From positions 1 through 64,000 of IMG/VR virus record IMGVR_UViG_3300035150_000164: a DNA stretch of 64,000 bases; one strand, written 5' to 3'. Of the stretch, positions 34,772 through 43,879 are shown piece by piece. The translations under genes were made by a program, and so were the position numbers. Each line of letters starts with the position of its first letter. Positions within the stretch are counted from its first letter, which is position 1. This DNA is from a virus. Under the pieces are notes generated by a model. That model ran no database searches and was not told the origin of the DNA. It saw only the letters and a list, made by a program, of their open reading frames with translations.

Positions 34772-35449
34772 CTAATTTTTCTTTCTAGAAGACAATGAAA
34801 AAGGAGAACTACCTGTCAATATCTTATGAATAGCATGCTGCACCTTAGATGCTACACCGTATATCTCGGTATCCTTTACCCCTGCTCTCTTTAAACTTTT
34901 TACTGTAGCATCACCTATCTCACTCATCACACTATTCAACTGATCCTCGTTCATCTGAGTAGTACTGATAACAGCCTTCTTTATATCGTCAGGTAAATTG
35001 CTCACATCAACAGAACTGTCTGGCTTAGCAATAGGCTTTTTTTCGTCATCATCAGGCTTTTTATCTTTATCTACTTCTGTAGACTTACCTCCATCATCAG
35101 TATCCTTCTTGTCTTTCCCATCATCCCCTTTATCATCCAACTTATCAGCCTCGTAAATAGGAACATCCTCGCCTGCTCTACGTAGCCTTTCAGCCACTCT
35201 ATCATCTGGAGACGAAACTAACATATTCGAAGGACGCAACGCTGGATTCTCTTCTAGTGGAGCAAATAAATACAAATCCCTGTCAAAAAATCCATGCTCC
35301 TTCAAAAAAATTCCAAACGGATTGTTCGCAATAACATCCCCTGTAGCTACATGCTCACCCATTTTCGTTCGTATATCAACACGCTCTCCAATACCAATAG
35401 TTCCCGCGTCTACCGTATTGTCTAACCGTCCCTCAAATAGCGTCTTCAT
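34772..35449 (-). CDS. Hypothetical 225-aa protein, head region
   Basis: N-terminal beta domain (GERVDIRTKMGEHVATGDVI) then Asp/Lys-rich linker (residues about 105-145) and helical C-terminus (DLPDDIKKAVIS type). Starts inside the zinc-finger gene (17-nt overlap). Function unknown. Confidence 0.6.
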   Translation of the reverse strand: MKTLFEGRLDNTVDAGTIGIGERVDIRTKMGEHVATGDVIANNPFGIFLKEHGFFDRDLYLFAPLEENPALRPSNMLVSSPDDRVAERLRRAGEDVPIYEADKLDDKGDDGKDKKDTDDGGKSTEVDKDKKPDDDEKKPIAKPDSSVDVSNLPDDIKKAVISTTQMNEDQLNSVMSEIGDATVKSLKRAGVKDTEIYGVASKVQHAIHKILTGSSPFSLSSRKKN

Positions 35450-35957
35450 TATCTTTATGCCTCTTGGCTATATGCCTATTAATCCAACTCTCTCCCTTAT
35501 ATATTTTACCACAATACAAACACTTAAAACTACCATCGTCCATCTTAACATAATCATCATTAGATTCATCCACATTCTCTTCTGGAATTTTATCAACAAT
35601 AGAATCATCTATATCTTTGATAGAATTAAATTCTTCTACGTCAGTATCAACAGAATATTCTTCACCATGTTCACCATCTGATGTTTTTTCTTCATCAATA
35701 TTTTTTGAAGATTTATTCACAAGTAAATCAGTAAGTTTTTCATGATCAATTAAAGAAGACTCAGGTTGTGGTTCTTTTACTTCTTTAGCAATACCCATAT
35801 CTACCCAACTAGATAAATCATAATTACCTGTGTCCACTACTTTTCCAGGTTCAAATACAAATGTCTTCTTGTTACAAATAATTCTACCGCCCCTGTTTTC
35901 CATAAATAATCCTACCAGCGGCTGCTTTATATTTCCTCTTGCAAGTATGTATTTCAT
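35433..35957 (-). CDS. Protein with C-terminal C2H2 zinc finger
   Basis: 174 aa. An N-terminal globular part (ILARGNIKQPLVGLFMENRGG) and acidic middle precede CLYCGKIYKGESWINRH, which gives C146-x2-C149-x12-H162-x4-H167, a canonical C2H2 finger with the usual hydrophobic spacing. Such fingers are rare in phage structural operons. AGGAG lies 9 nt before the ATG, just past the capsid terminator. The protein may bind DNA or a capsid partner. Confidence 0.72.
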   Translation of the reverse strand: MKYILARGNIKQPLVGLFMENRGGRIICNKKTFVFEPGKVVDTGNYDLSSWVDMGIAKEVKEPQPESSLIDHEKLTDLLVNKSSKNIDEEKTSDGEHGEEYSVDTDVEEFNSIKDIDDSIVDKIPEENVDESNDDYVKMDDGSFKCLYCGKIYKGESWINRHIAKRHKDNEDAI

Positions 35958-35971
35958 TTTTTTTAACTCCT

Positions 35972-36008
35972 AAAAAAATGGGGTCGAGCCGATATCGACC
36001 CGACCCCA
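35972..36008 (-). terminator. Rho-independent terminator after the major capsid gene
   Basis: Minus-strand RNA would form an 8-bp stem TGGGGTCG/CGACCCCA (36008-36001 with 35986-35979), followed by seven T (35978-35972). It ends the capsid transcript or lowers expression of the genes beyond it. Confidence 0.82.
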
Positions 36009-36039
36009 ATACTCGGCCCAAAACCTTCAACCAAAAATA

Positions 36040-37650
36040 CTAAGAAGTAGTCACCGTAGGTAGACCACTACAAGTAATCACACCGTAATCCTCTGGTCGA
36101 AGCATCTTCTTCGCAAACCTAGTCCACATTCCCTTCGTGTGAGTAAAAGTATTCGGATCAAAGAAAGTTGGAGTCATCTGAAGCGGAACAAATGGACAAT
36201 ACGCGTATGCAGCGTCCAAAAAGCTGTTCCCTTTTCGTCCTACCAAAATCTTCGTCTCATCAATAAACGGATCAAGGTAAACAGCCCACTTCCTGCACAA
36301 CGTACCAACCCTAGTAATACCGTAATTAGAAGTCATAGGACCATAACTAGGTGGCACCACGTTCTGCTCAATGGTCGAAAAATCACCATGTGTCGATAAC
36401 TGATCTAACAGATTTGAAACACCAGGACCAACTACCACGAAGTTCGCTGGTGCTCTACGTCCAACCTTGTGAATACGACCAGATACTGAACCTATAATAG
36501 TAAGTAGCTCACGAATCGTCTCTAACTCACCTGGCGTAGTAGAAGCATACGTATAAGCAGCAGCATGCTGTGCTCCAGCAACTAGATCATCTATGATCTG
36601 CCTATCAATTTCTAACATTACCTCGTTAGCAAAATCAGCAACAAGTTCAGTCTCAGCATCCCTACCGTGTTGAGACCTCAAGTCTTCAACACTTGTCTGA
36701 GTCCACTGAGCTTTCAGTTTTGCCTCTTCTGCTATCACAGGAACACTAGTCAAATTCAAACTGATACTAGGAACACTAGCTCCACTGGTCTGAAACACCA
36801 ATTCCCAATTCACAAAATACTGGAAATAGATAACAGTATTATCTACAAACGTACTCGCAACACCAGTCTCGTCATAAGCAGTAATTGACCAGTTTCCGGT
36901 AGTAATATCAAAGGTACCTACAGTCGCCGGTGTCGCTTGATCATCCACCAAATTACCAGATGCATTCATAGTAGCAGTGATAGTAACCTCTCCTGTACCA
37001 GCATTATCCACAACACGATAGATAGCCCTCGTGAAGAAAGTCCGCTGACCAGAAGTTCCGTTGTCTCGAATTGGACTCCAGTCCGTCGTTCTACAATTCG
37101 TAGAAGCCTGGGTAAGTACCGTAGAGCTAGTACCTGTATCTGTACAAACCGAATCATAATCAACAAACTCACTACTGTAGTACTTACCAAAATTCTGCCG
37201 CATATTAGATCCAGCAGTAAGCTCTCCATCATAACTCATGTCAGTAGCGGTACCAGTAATACCATTAGGAGGAAGCATAGTCCCCTTGCGGTCATCGTAC
37301 ACACTCTCTTTGTAGAATACCAAACCTGAAGGACTCGTCATCGGCTGTACCGAAACAAGTTGGTTTGCAATCAGGTTCGGCCACACTCTACGAAGAATCG
37401 GAAATACATACTTGGTGAAATACCCAGTATTCGTGGACAAAGTATCTTCCTGAAGAGCCTTCAGGTGATCCATCTGATTTTCCATCAGAACAGCTGTCAC
37501 CTTCTTGATATACGGATACTTTATTGGATCCCTATCATGAGTCTCTTCCAAAAGATCTTTGTGCTTGTTAATACAATAGTTAGAGTAGTGAGCGTCATAC
37601 ACACTACCTCTCCCTGCCATTTCTAACAGTTGTCTGGCTTCGTCTGGCAT
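36040..37650 (-). CDS. Major capsid protein, gp23-like
   Basis: 536 aa. PILRRVWPNLIANQLVSVQPM at about residue 84, FYKESVYDDRKGTM, then a central beta insertion (about 170-290), then LRSQHGRDAETELVADFANE and the C-terminal IHKVGRRAPANFVVVGPGV ... KILVGRKGNSFLDAAYAYCPF are the conserved parts of T4-type HK97-fold capsid proteins. Expected to be cut at an (L/I)xE site near the N-terminus by the prohead protease. A strong terminator follows. Confidence 0.93.
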   Translation of the reverse strand: MPDEARQLLEMAGRGSVYDAHYSNYCINKHKDLLEETHDRDPIKYPYIKKVTAVLMENQMDHLKALQEDTLSTNTGYFTKYVFPILRRVWPNLIANQLVSVQPMTSPSGLVFYKESVYDDRKGTMLPPNGITGTATDMSYDGELTAGSNMRQNFGKYYSSEFVDYDSVCTDTGTSSTVLTQASTNCRTTDWSPIRDNGTSGQRTFFTRAIYRVVDNAGTGEVTITATMNASGNLVDDQATPATVGTFDITTGNWSITAYDETGVASTFVDNTVIYFQYFVNWELVFQTSGASVPSISLNLTSVPVIAEEAKLKAQWTQTSVEDLRSQHGRDAETELVADFANEVMLEIDRQIIDDLVAGAQHAAAYTYASTTPGELETIRELLTIIGSVSGRIHKVGRRAPANFVVVGPGVSNLLDQLSTHGDFSTIEQNVVPPSYGPMTSNYGITRVGTLCRKWAVYLDPFIDETKILVGRKGNSFLDAAYAYCPFVPLQMTPTFFDPNTFTHTKGMWTRFAKKMLRPEDYGVITCSGLPTVTTS

Positions 37651-37675
37651 TTTAAATTCTCCCGTTCGTTAGTTG

Positions 37676-39337
37676 TTACCCAGGAATCCCAGCTAATCTA
37701 GCCTGATGAGAAATATCGTTTCCTAACTCGTCCTTCCTCTTATCTTTAGGCCTGTCTCGCTCTTCCTCCAATCGTACGCCATCACCTGTCTTTCCTTTAC
37801 CAAGTTTATTTCGCATACGCTGAAGAACTGGATCCCTTACTTCTGTTAACCCGTTCTTTCCAACTAACTCATCTACGCCAGCTCGGTCATGGACTGACTC
37901 CATAAGACCAATCAACTCTCTACCATTTGTTAAACCAACAACCTTATCACGCTTGTAGACTTCCAGTTCCGCATCCTCAACTAGTTTACGAGCATTCTCT
38001 GTGGCTTCATTCGCTTCAGACTTCGCTAATTCAGCCACTTCAATGGCTTCCTCAAGACTCTTCTCAAGCTCTGAAATCCTGTCGCTCATCTCGCTAGTAT
38101 CTTTGACGCGCTGATCGTCTATGCGTTGTCCCAACGTAACAGCTTTCCGCAACTTAACATTCAACTCTTCAACCTTACTTTCCAGCAGGGCTATATTACC
38201 TCGAAGCTCCACGTTTTCCTCGCGGGTCTTCGCCTCTTCCTTAGTTACTATTTCGTCTGCACTTGGCAATTCTGAAATAATCGTATTTAATGCATCCTCT
38301 ACATCTTTTATGTCGTCAAAATTCCTGTTCTTGAACGACTTCCGAATACTCTCTGCCATAGGATGCTTTGATATCTTACGCTCTATATATAACAAATGAG
38401 CTGCTCTCTTCGCAGCCTCAAGAGCCTCATCTCGCTCTCTGTTTGATTCAGATACAGAAAGTTCACTAGCCCTAATAGCATCCTTCACCGCTTGCTGATC
38501 GACATCACCCCTGTATGCACTCACCATCTCCGCTATAGCAGCCAATACACCCTTAGCACCACCAACTTCTGGGTCTTCCTCTAATTCTTCCCGAACCTCG
38601 CTAACAACCTCTTCTCGCATATCAGCAAGCACATCACGTAAATTACGCTCAAATTCCTCCGACATATCTCTACGAATATTATCGTATTCTTTGCTCTTGG
38701 TGCTTTTATTTTTCTTGGACTCCTCTAAAACATCAACAGACTCTGTCCCTTTTATCTCCTCAGCAATATCAGGACAGGCTTCCATCAAAACCTTTGCAAC
38801 AGAACGCATATCAATATCCTCTACATGTACCTCTGGTATCGCTGAACGCATCGCAGGATCAGACACAAAATCAAATGTCTTCAGAATAAAATCGTCTTGT
38901 ACCTCTTCACCCTCTTGAGACCCACGAGCAGGTGCCGTGCTTCCATAACCACGACTGGATACCCCAACCTTAACTTTTGCTTCTATCAGCTTCTTCAGTA
39001 TCTCTCCAGCAGGCGTAGGCAAAATTTCTGCCTCTCCAATCACAATACCATCTTTTATCTTCAGATCGGTAATCAAATGGCTCGCATGATATAGAGATGT
39101 TTTTCCATCGCTTGGATGTTCAATATGCCCCAGCATCCTAGATGTACGGTTGTCCATATCCTCACGAAGCCGCTTAATCTCCCTAGCCATTAACTCTTCG
39201 CGATAAATACGACCGTTCTGTGTCGGTACCCCAACACGTCCAAATTCACCACGTGCTATTACCTTATTCCCAGTATTGCTTTCTACCAATGAAAGCTCAG
39301 ACATAAGCGATTCAGTTAATTCCTGGATCTTATTCAT
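37676..39337 (-). CDS. Prohead protease (gp21-like) fused to scaffold
   Basis: 553 aa from ATG 39337 (GGGGA 4 nt upstream). Residues about 25-135 have the T4 gp21/S80 protease signature: QNGRIYREELMAREI, LGHIEHPSDGKTSL with H71 and a VGVSSRGYGS serine near 127-128. Residues about 190-500 are a long Glu/Lys coiled coil typical of prohead core (scaffold) proteins such as gp22. In T4 the two are separate genes; here they form one protein, as in lambda gpC/Nu3-type protease-scaffold fusions. The core is expected to be degraded after head assembly. Confidence 0.82.
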   Translation of the reverse strand: MNKIQELTESLMSELSLVESNTGNKVIARGEFGRVGVPTQNGRIYREELMAREIKRLREDMDNRTSRMLGHIEHPSDGKTSLYHASHLITDLKIKDGIVIGEAEILPTPAGEILKKLIEAKVKVGVSSRGYGSTAPARGSQEGEEVQDDFILKTFDFVSDPAMRSAIPEVHVEDIDMRSVAKVLMEACPDIAEEIKGTESVDVLEESKKNKSTKSKEYDNIRRDMSEEFERNLRDVLADMREEVVSEVREELEEDPEVGGAKGVLAAIAEMVSAYRGDVDQQAVKDAIRASELSVSESNRERDEALEAAKRAAHLLYIERKISKHPMAESIRKSFKNRNFDDIKDVEDALNTIISELPSADEIVTKEEAKTREENVELRGNIALLESKVEELNVKLRKAVTLGQRIDDQRVKDTSEMSDRISELEKSLEEAIEVAELAKSEANEATENARKLVEDAELEVYKRDKVVGLTNGRELIGLMESVHDRAGVDELVGKNGLTEVRDPVLQRMRNKLGKGKTGDGVRLEEERDRPKDKRKDELGNDISHQARLAGIPG

Positions 39338-39338
39338 C

Positions 39339-39569
39339 TTATCCCCATTTTCTCCACTTTTTGAACCTATATGGTGTTCTTGCAAGTGGATTGCGGTCGA
39401 GCTTTCGCTTGGCTTCTGGAGAGATCTTTCGCTTTGTCTTTTTTCCATCCAACCTAATACTTTTGAGTTGCGAGACAAAACCTATTAACTCCAATCTCCC
39501 CGATGTATACGCCGTTCTTCGTTTCCGCTTACCACCACTCGATTTCTTCTCTGATAAGCGGTCTATTCG
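39339..39569 (-). CDS. Basic 76-codon extension reached by -1 frameshift
   Basis: Open frame, without a good start codon, in the -1 frame after the slip site. It reads RIDRLSEKKSSGGKRKRR, then a basic, Arg/Lys-rich sequence ending in FKKWRKWG, and stops 1 nt before the protease ATG, exactly filling the gap between two genes. A frameshifted product of the upstream gene would be 388 aa with a nucleic-acid-binding-like tail. Confidence 0.62.
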   Translation of the reverse strand, partial: RIDRLSEKKSSGGKRKRRTAYTSGRLELIGFVSQLKSIRLDGKKTKRKISPEAKRKLDRNPLARTPYRFKKWRKWG

Positions 39570-39575
39570 TTTCCC
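39525..39575 (-). promoter_or_regulatory. Candidate -1 frameshift site G_GGA_AAC with stem
   Basis: Codons TTG GGA AAC at 39577-39569 give the slippery heptamer G GGA AAC four codon-bases before the stop (GAA TAG). A 7-nt spacer is followed by the stem CCGCTTATC (39561-39553) with GGTAAGCGG (39533-39525), 9 bp including one U-G, loop 19 nt. Site, spacing and stem all fit a -1 frameshift signal. Confidence 0.65.
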
Positions 39576-40504
39576 AAATCTTCCGTCTTCTCAAGATTCT
39601 CAAGACTCTTTGTTATCAATGAAGTGATCGGCTCTAACTCTGCAATAAATTCACTCCCATCCATAACATCTTCATCCAAACGTCCTACATCATATGCATC
39701 CAGCATATTTTCAACAGCATCCTCGTATATCTGGGTAACTACCTGATCTACAAATTCCTCATTCAGCAATTCAACTATATTAACACAATGCTCTACAATA
39801 TCATCCCTAACACTAACATTATCATTACCATGTACACCCTCTGCTACCTGCATAAGATCCTGTGCAAATGGAGAAATCAAATCTTCACGGCGCATAGCTC
39901 CTCTACGCTTCTCAGCACGGAAACTACGCATCTTACTCATAGTCCCCTTTCCACCACGACTCCATTTTTTCTTCTTCCTGCTCTCCTTACGTAGTTTACC
40001 CATCCCACCAGATACAATATGAGCTGGCCTACACTGGGGACGCCCTCCGCCACTACCTACAGATACCGCACGCTGTCCCTTTGGACACTGAAAACTCATC
40101 TTCCTAGCAGTAGACTTTGCCTTAAATCTACGCTGCCTAGTCGCTGCACCCTCTTTCAAAAGCACCACAACTCGCTCAGCATGCTCTCTTAACTCATCAT
40201 CCCCATCAGGCAATTTCTTTTCTGAAAGCTCGTTCAAAAGCTCCTCAAAATCAGACTCTTCCATCGCATCAAAAGGCAAAGCCTCTATACGATCAAAAAG
40301 TTCTTTCGTAACATAAAGTCCATCAATAGGATCATCAGAATCCTCATCAACTTTCTGCTCTTCTTGCTGCTCTTCTTGCTCTGGCTCTGGCTCTGGCTCA
40401 TCTAATTCACCACTAGGTGTTGCTCTAATGTTACCAATAATAACATTAGAACTAATACCCAGTTGTTCCAAATCTTCCTGTAATGTTGTTTTAAAACGAC
40501 CCAT
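39563..40504 (-). CDS. Prohead-associated protein, 313 aa (frameshift donor)
   Basis: An acidic, Pro/Glu-rich N-terminus (EPEPEPEQEEQQEEQ near residue 40) is followed by a helix, a basic Gly/Lys/Arg-rich centre (residues about 125-200, with CPKGQ and GGGRPQC) and an acidic helical C-terminus. Lies between the portal-side gene and the protease, the place of prohead core proteins in T4-like phages. Its last codons form a frameshift site giving a basic extension. Confidence 0.62.
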   Translation of the reverse strand: MGRFKTTLQEDLEQLGISSNVIIGNIRATPSGELDEPEPEPEQEEQQEEQKVDEDSDDPIDGLYVTKELFDRIEALPFDAMEESDFEELLNELSEKKLPDGDDELREHAERVVVLLKEGAATRQRRFKAKSTARKMSFQCPKGQRAVSVGSGGGRPQCRPAHIVSGGMGKLRKESRKKKKWSRGGKGTMSKMRSFRAEKRRGAMRREDLISPFAQDLMQVAEGVHGNDNVSVRDDIVEHCVNIVELLNEEFVDQVVTQIYEDAVENMLDAYDVGRLDEDVMDGSEFIAELEPITSLITKSLENLEKTEDLGNE

Positions 40505-40509
40505 GTTAA

Positions 40510-41379
40510 TTACTCCTTGTCGTTAGATTGTGCCTTCATACCAATATATTCAGACACAAGCGCCATTGTCCTAGCTCGGTCGGCCAACCTATCATGTGCC
40601 TTCGCTACTAATGGCAAATCACCGTCTTGCCCTGACAACTTATCGGCCTTACCAAGCAGACCAACTATAGCCTGCGACTCAGCAATCAACGATTCACGTA
40701 CGGCACTTAAAAACTCTTGTTTCTCACTAAATGAAAGACCCTGGCATTTTGTTATGAATCCAGAGTATAACTCATTAATAATATTGATAGAATCATATAT
40801 TTCCTTCTTGAATTCTAATAACCTGTTCTCCGCTAATCTCGAATAATGCGTCTTAGGAACTTGACCTTCTATATCTCTAATACGACCATGTAAACTAGTC
40901 CTAATCCGCTCAATATTCGCATCATACATCTTGTACCATTCGGAATCTTCACCTGTAGCCTCATTAATAGATGATACAATATCAGACATCCAATACATCT
41001 CATCCTTACGTACAAAGGGAATCAACTCACGAACTTGAGTTCGTATAGCTTCCGTTATACCATTTCCATTCATAAGCAGATTGGTAATTTTCATCAATTC
41101 ACCAGCTACATGAAAAGGTATGTTGTCATCCTCAATTACCGGTATCGCCTTAGATGCATTGTTGCTCTTTATCTCAAGAACTCCGTCTTCATTAATGTAG
41201 TACGATATTTTCCTGAGACCTTTATCCTTATCAAAAGCCAAAACATAATCTTCAAACGTTGCAACTATATTCAACGGACTATCATATTTAAATTGTACTA
41301 GGTGCTTCACCGTATCAAGACGCTTCTCAATGCTATTTTTTTTCGCTTTTTCAATTGCTGAACCTTGAATAAATGGCAT
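40510..41379 (-). CDS. Hypothetical 289-aa protein between portal and prohead genes
   Basis: Predicted helical (EFKKEIYDSINIINELYSGF) with a beta N-terminus. A palindrome copy lies inside the gene and codes for residues RTQVR. It abuts the portal gene without a gap. No family recognised; capsid core or assembly role likely from place. Confidence 0.6.
   Translation of the reverse strand: MPFIQGSAIEKAKKNSIEKRLDTVKHLVQFKYDSPLNIVATFEDYVLAFDKDKGLRKISYYINEDGVLEIKSNNASKAIPVIEDDNIPFHVAGELMKITNLLMNGNGITEAIRTQVRELIPFVRKDEMYWMSDIVSSINEATGEDSEWYKMYDANIERIRTSLHGRIRDIEGQVPKTHYSRLAENRLLEFKKEIYDSINIINELYSGFITKCQGLSFSEKQEFLSAVRESLIAESQAIVGLLGKADKLSGQDGDLPLVAKAHDRLADRARTMALVSEYIGMKAQSNDKE
41030..41043. repeat. 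14-bp palindrome copy 8 (centre TG, inside a gene)
   Basis: CGAACTTGAGTTCG inside the 289-aa gene, with no internal gene start after it. One of the few copies away from a gene junction. Confidence 0.95.
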
Positions 41380-43074
41380 TTACTTAACTCCCGATACTCG
41401 CCTTCTGTCAATTCTCCTAATAGCCTTACTCACTTTCGGATCAATCTCCTCTACTTTTTTTAACATCCTACTGGATGTTTGTATAGTTTCCTGAACCGAC
41501 TCTTTAATTTTATCAAGTTTTTCCAATACGTCAACATCTTCTGTCTTATTATTATCATCTTGATTCGGAATTCTTACAGACCTTGTGCCAGATCTGCCAT
41601 CCTGCCACCTCGGAATTTCTACACCAGGATACTTACGCTGTATCATCGCCATAACCCTAGCATCATCGTTCATTTTCTTCTCATTTTCACTACTCTTATC
41701 ATTAACTACTACAACAGCATCATCTTGGCTCATGTGAAGAACATTCTGTAACAACCATTCTTCTGAGAAATACTGACTTAACGTTTCTATCAATCCGGCC
41801 TGTGCATTCATTACCTCTATCTGCTGAAGCTCAAAAATGCTACTAGGAACTGTCATCCTCATCTCCCATTCAACAGTATCCGGATCTATATCCAAAGCCG
41901 CTAGGTGAACCCTTATAATCTGCCTCATTCCGTTTTTGAACTCTCTCTGTACACGCATGCAAGTTCTTGCAAATCTAACATCCTTCTGAGCAAGCCCCTG
42001 TTCTGCCTCTGCATCCCCTCCGTAATAACTTCTAGGTATCTTCAGGGCTGTAAACATTTTTTCTCTGAAATATTCTATAGAATCGTTTGACTGCCAATCA
42101 GGACCAGATAATACTTCTACCCTGCTAGATTCCTTCCCTCCCCTTGTGGCAACCCATACATCATCTTCTGGTGACAAAGCGTTGTGTCTAAAATCTATCT
42201 CCCCAGTAGACGGATTAACAAGCGTTCTTTTCTTATATTGTCTACGTGCCTTTTTTAATACAGCATTAGCCTCTGCTGGTGGTAAATCGCCAGTATCAAC
42301 ATAAAATATGTACCTTCCAGGAGATCTGCTAAGCATATATATTAATGATGTATCCTCCAACATCACCAAGCGTTTCCAAATCCAACGCGCAGCCTCCATT
42401 GTAGACCACCCATATAACGATTGAATAAACTTAGATCTCAACCTCCAGTGAACAATCTCCCAGGGCTCAAAAAATATCATCCCCCGCTCTTCAGCTTTTT
42501 TCTTTATAGATTCAACTGTCTCGTCATCCTTTATACTGATACCGAATCTTCCTGACATATCCTGAAGATATCCAATTAACCCACCCTTAGCATCTACCAA
42601 CCTTCTAACCGTTGGCACTGGCAAAAAATTAAGACCTACCACTCCCCTTTCTGTAACAACTATTTCTGCATATAAATTTCCATACTTACAAAGCGCCCTT
42701 ACCGCAATCCAAATATCATCCTCTATCCTAAGCCTTCGGTGTAGACAATCATTAATTATGTTTCGAAGTAAATTATCCTTAGACTCTGCCCATATACTCT
42801 TCCCCCTAACACTATCTGGTATAGTACTGTCATCAGCCATTATATCCAAACTCGCACTGAGTTCAGGGTAATCATCCATATCCTCGTAATCACTATATCT
42901 TTGTAACAACGCATGATCTATAGAAATAGACTCAGATATGGACTTCATCATGCCACCAGGTGCAAACGCCTCACTAGAAGTAGGATCATCTACCGTCTTA
43001 CCACGTCCACCTTCAGCAGCCTGATACGCCTTATCCCTCTTGAATAATCTAGCTATTGACTCTTTAAATCCCAT
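41380..43074 (-). CDS. Portal protein, gp20-like
   Basis: 564 aa. YSDYEDMDDYPELSASLDIMADD at about residue 60, LCKYGNLYAEIVV, RIKSKF-type HWRLRSKFIQSLYGWST and MEAARWIWKRLVMLEDTSLIYM are the signature of T4 gp20-type portal proteins. The dodecameric portal is the DNA entry pore at one capsid vertex, a partner of the terminase. Gene order terminase-portal-protease-capsid is the T4 order. Confidence 0.9.
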   Translation of the reverse strand: MGFKESIARLFKRDKAYQAAEGGRGKTVDDPTSSEAFAPGGMMKSISESISIDHALLQRYSDYEDMDDYPELSASLDIMADDSTIPDSVRGKSIWAESKDNLLRNIINDCLHRRLRIEDDIWIAVRALCKYGNLYAEIVVTERGVVGLNFLPVPTVRRLVDAKGGLIGYLQDMSGRFGISIKDDETVESIKKKAEERGMIFFEPWEIVHWRLRSKFIQSLYGWSTMEAARWIWKRLVMLEDTSLIYMLSRSPGRYIFYVDTGDLPPAEANAVLKKARRQYKKRTLVNPSTGEIDFRHNALSPEDDVWVATRGGKESSRVEVLSGPDWQSNDSIEYFREKMFTALKIPRSYYGGDAEAEQGLAQKDVRFARTCMRVQREFKNGMRQIIRVHLAALDIDPDTVEWEMRMTVPSSIFELQQIEVMNAQAGLIETLSQYFSEEWLLQNVLHMSQDDAVVVVNDKSSENEKKMNDDARVMAMIQRKYPGVEIPRWQDGRSGTRSVRIPNQDDNNKTEDVDVLEKLDKIKESVQETIQTSSRMLKKVEEIDPKVSKAIRRIDRRRVSGVK

Positions 43075-43111
43075 TACTTATAATTTTACCACTCATATTT
43101 TCTTTACTCAA

Positions 43112-43125
43112 CGAACTTAAGTTCG
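43112..43125. repeat. 14-bp palindrome copy 9 (perfect, centre TA)
   Basis: CGAACTTAAGTTCG, 8 nt after a small gene stop and 37 nt before the portal ATG. Confidence 0.95.
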
Positions 43126-43133
43126 CTTACATA

Positions 43134-43289
43134 TCAAAAAAATGGCTCAGGATCATCTCCTTCAGATTCCATTTTTTTCATTAAACTAATGAACGATTCA
43201 TAAGAAATATAATCTTCATTATCACAACTTATACTATTTTCTTCTCTATTAATATATATTTTATCCTTCAACATCAAAATAGCCTTCAT
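43134..43289 (-). CDS. Hypothetical 51-aa protein upstream of the portal
   Basis: MKAILMLKDKIYINREENSI, acidic C-terminus ending DPEPFF. Codon 6 (ATG) is an alternative start, as AAGG lies 8 nt before it while the first ATG is almost adjacent to palindrome copy 10. Reads cleanly between two palindromes. Function unknown. Confidence 0.5.
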   Translation of the reverse strand: MKAILMLKDKIYINREENSISCDNEDYISYESFISLMKKMESEGDDPEPFF

Positions 43290-43290
43290 G

Positions 43291-43304
43291 TGAACTCAAG
43301 TTCG
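43291..43304. repeat. 14-bp palindrome copy 10 (TGAACT variant)
   Basis: TGAACTCAAGTTCG, one arm base differs (C to T). It ends 1 nt before the ATG of the 51-aa gene. Confidence 0.9.
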
Positions 43305-43350
43305 TCATGAGTCATATACATTATGACTAAAAATGTATTCATTGTACAGT

Positions 43351-43809
43351 TTATTTGTTTGTTAAACCATCTGCCTCCTTATCGCTTATGACAACAACAT
43401 GCATGTCGCTGCCAACAATAATGACTTTCGTATCAGGAAAGACCTCTTTGAATGCCCTCAATATTATTTTTGCCTGTTTTTCCTGAATACCCTCAAGACT
43501 CCTGTCCATCGGGGGAAGCGTTACCAGAAGAACCTCACCCGGCCGAATGTTCATCCGCCGAATATCCTGGACCCCGCTACTGTCCGAGGAAAAGACGGGC
43601 ACAAGATGATCTTCTTGAATACTCTCAAAGTATTCACAATGCCCTGTAAACACTAAGTTGTGCTTTTCCATTAAAAGCGTAAGAACATGGCCATCTTTTC
43701 CTACAACCTTGTATTCAGATGAGCCGCGTATCTCCATTCTTGTTACATCAGAATCATTAACAAAAACAGTAAGATCGTGCTTTACCCTTACCTTGTCGCC
43801 TATTTTCAT
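43351..43809 (-). CDS. Hypothetical 152-aa protein
   Basis: MKIGDKVRVKHDLTVFV, a small beta-barrel-like start, then an alpha/beta part (IRRMNIRPGEVLLVTLPP). No membrane segment or catalytic motif. More GC-rich in its centre than the flanking genes. Function unknown. Confidence 0.62.
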   Translation of the reverse strand: MKIGDKVRVKHDLTVFVNDSDVTRMEIRGSSEYKVVGKDGHVLTLLMEKHNLVFTGHCEYFESIQEDHLVPVFSSDSSGVQDIRRMNIRPGEVLLVTLPPMDRSLEGIQEKQAKIILRAFKEVFPDTKVIIVGSDMHVVVISDKEADGLTNK

Positions 43810-43838
43810 GTCCGCACCTATATATCATCTTTCAACTA

Positions 43839-43852
43839 CGAACTTAAGTTCG
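43839..43852. repeat. 14-bp palindrome copy 11 (perfect, centre TA)
   Basis: CGAACTTAAGTTCG, 27 nt after the HicB-like gene stop, 29 nt before the ATG at 43809. Confidence 0.95.
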
Positions 43853-43879
43853 TTCATATATGATTCAAGCATATCAAAA

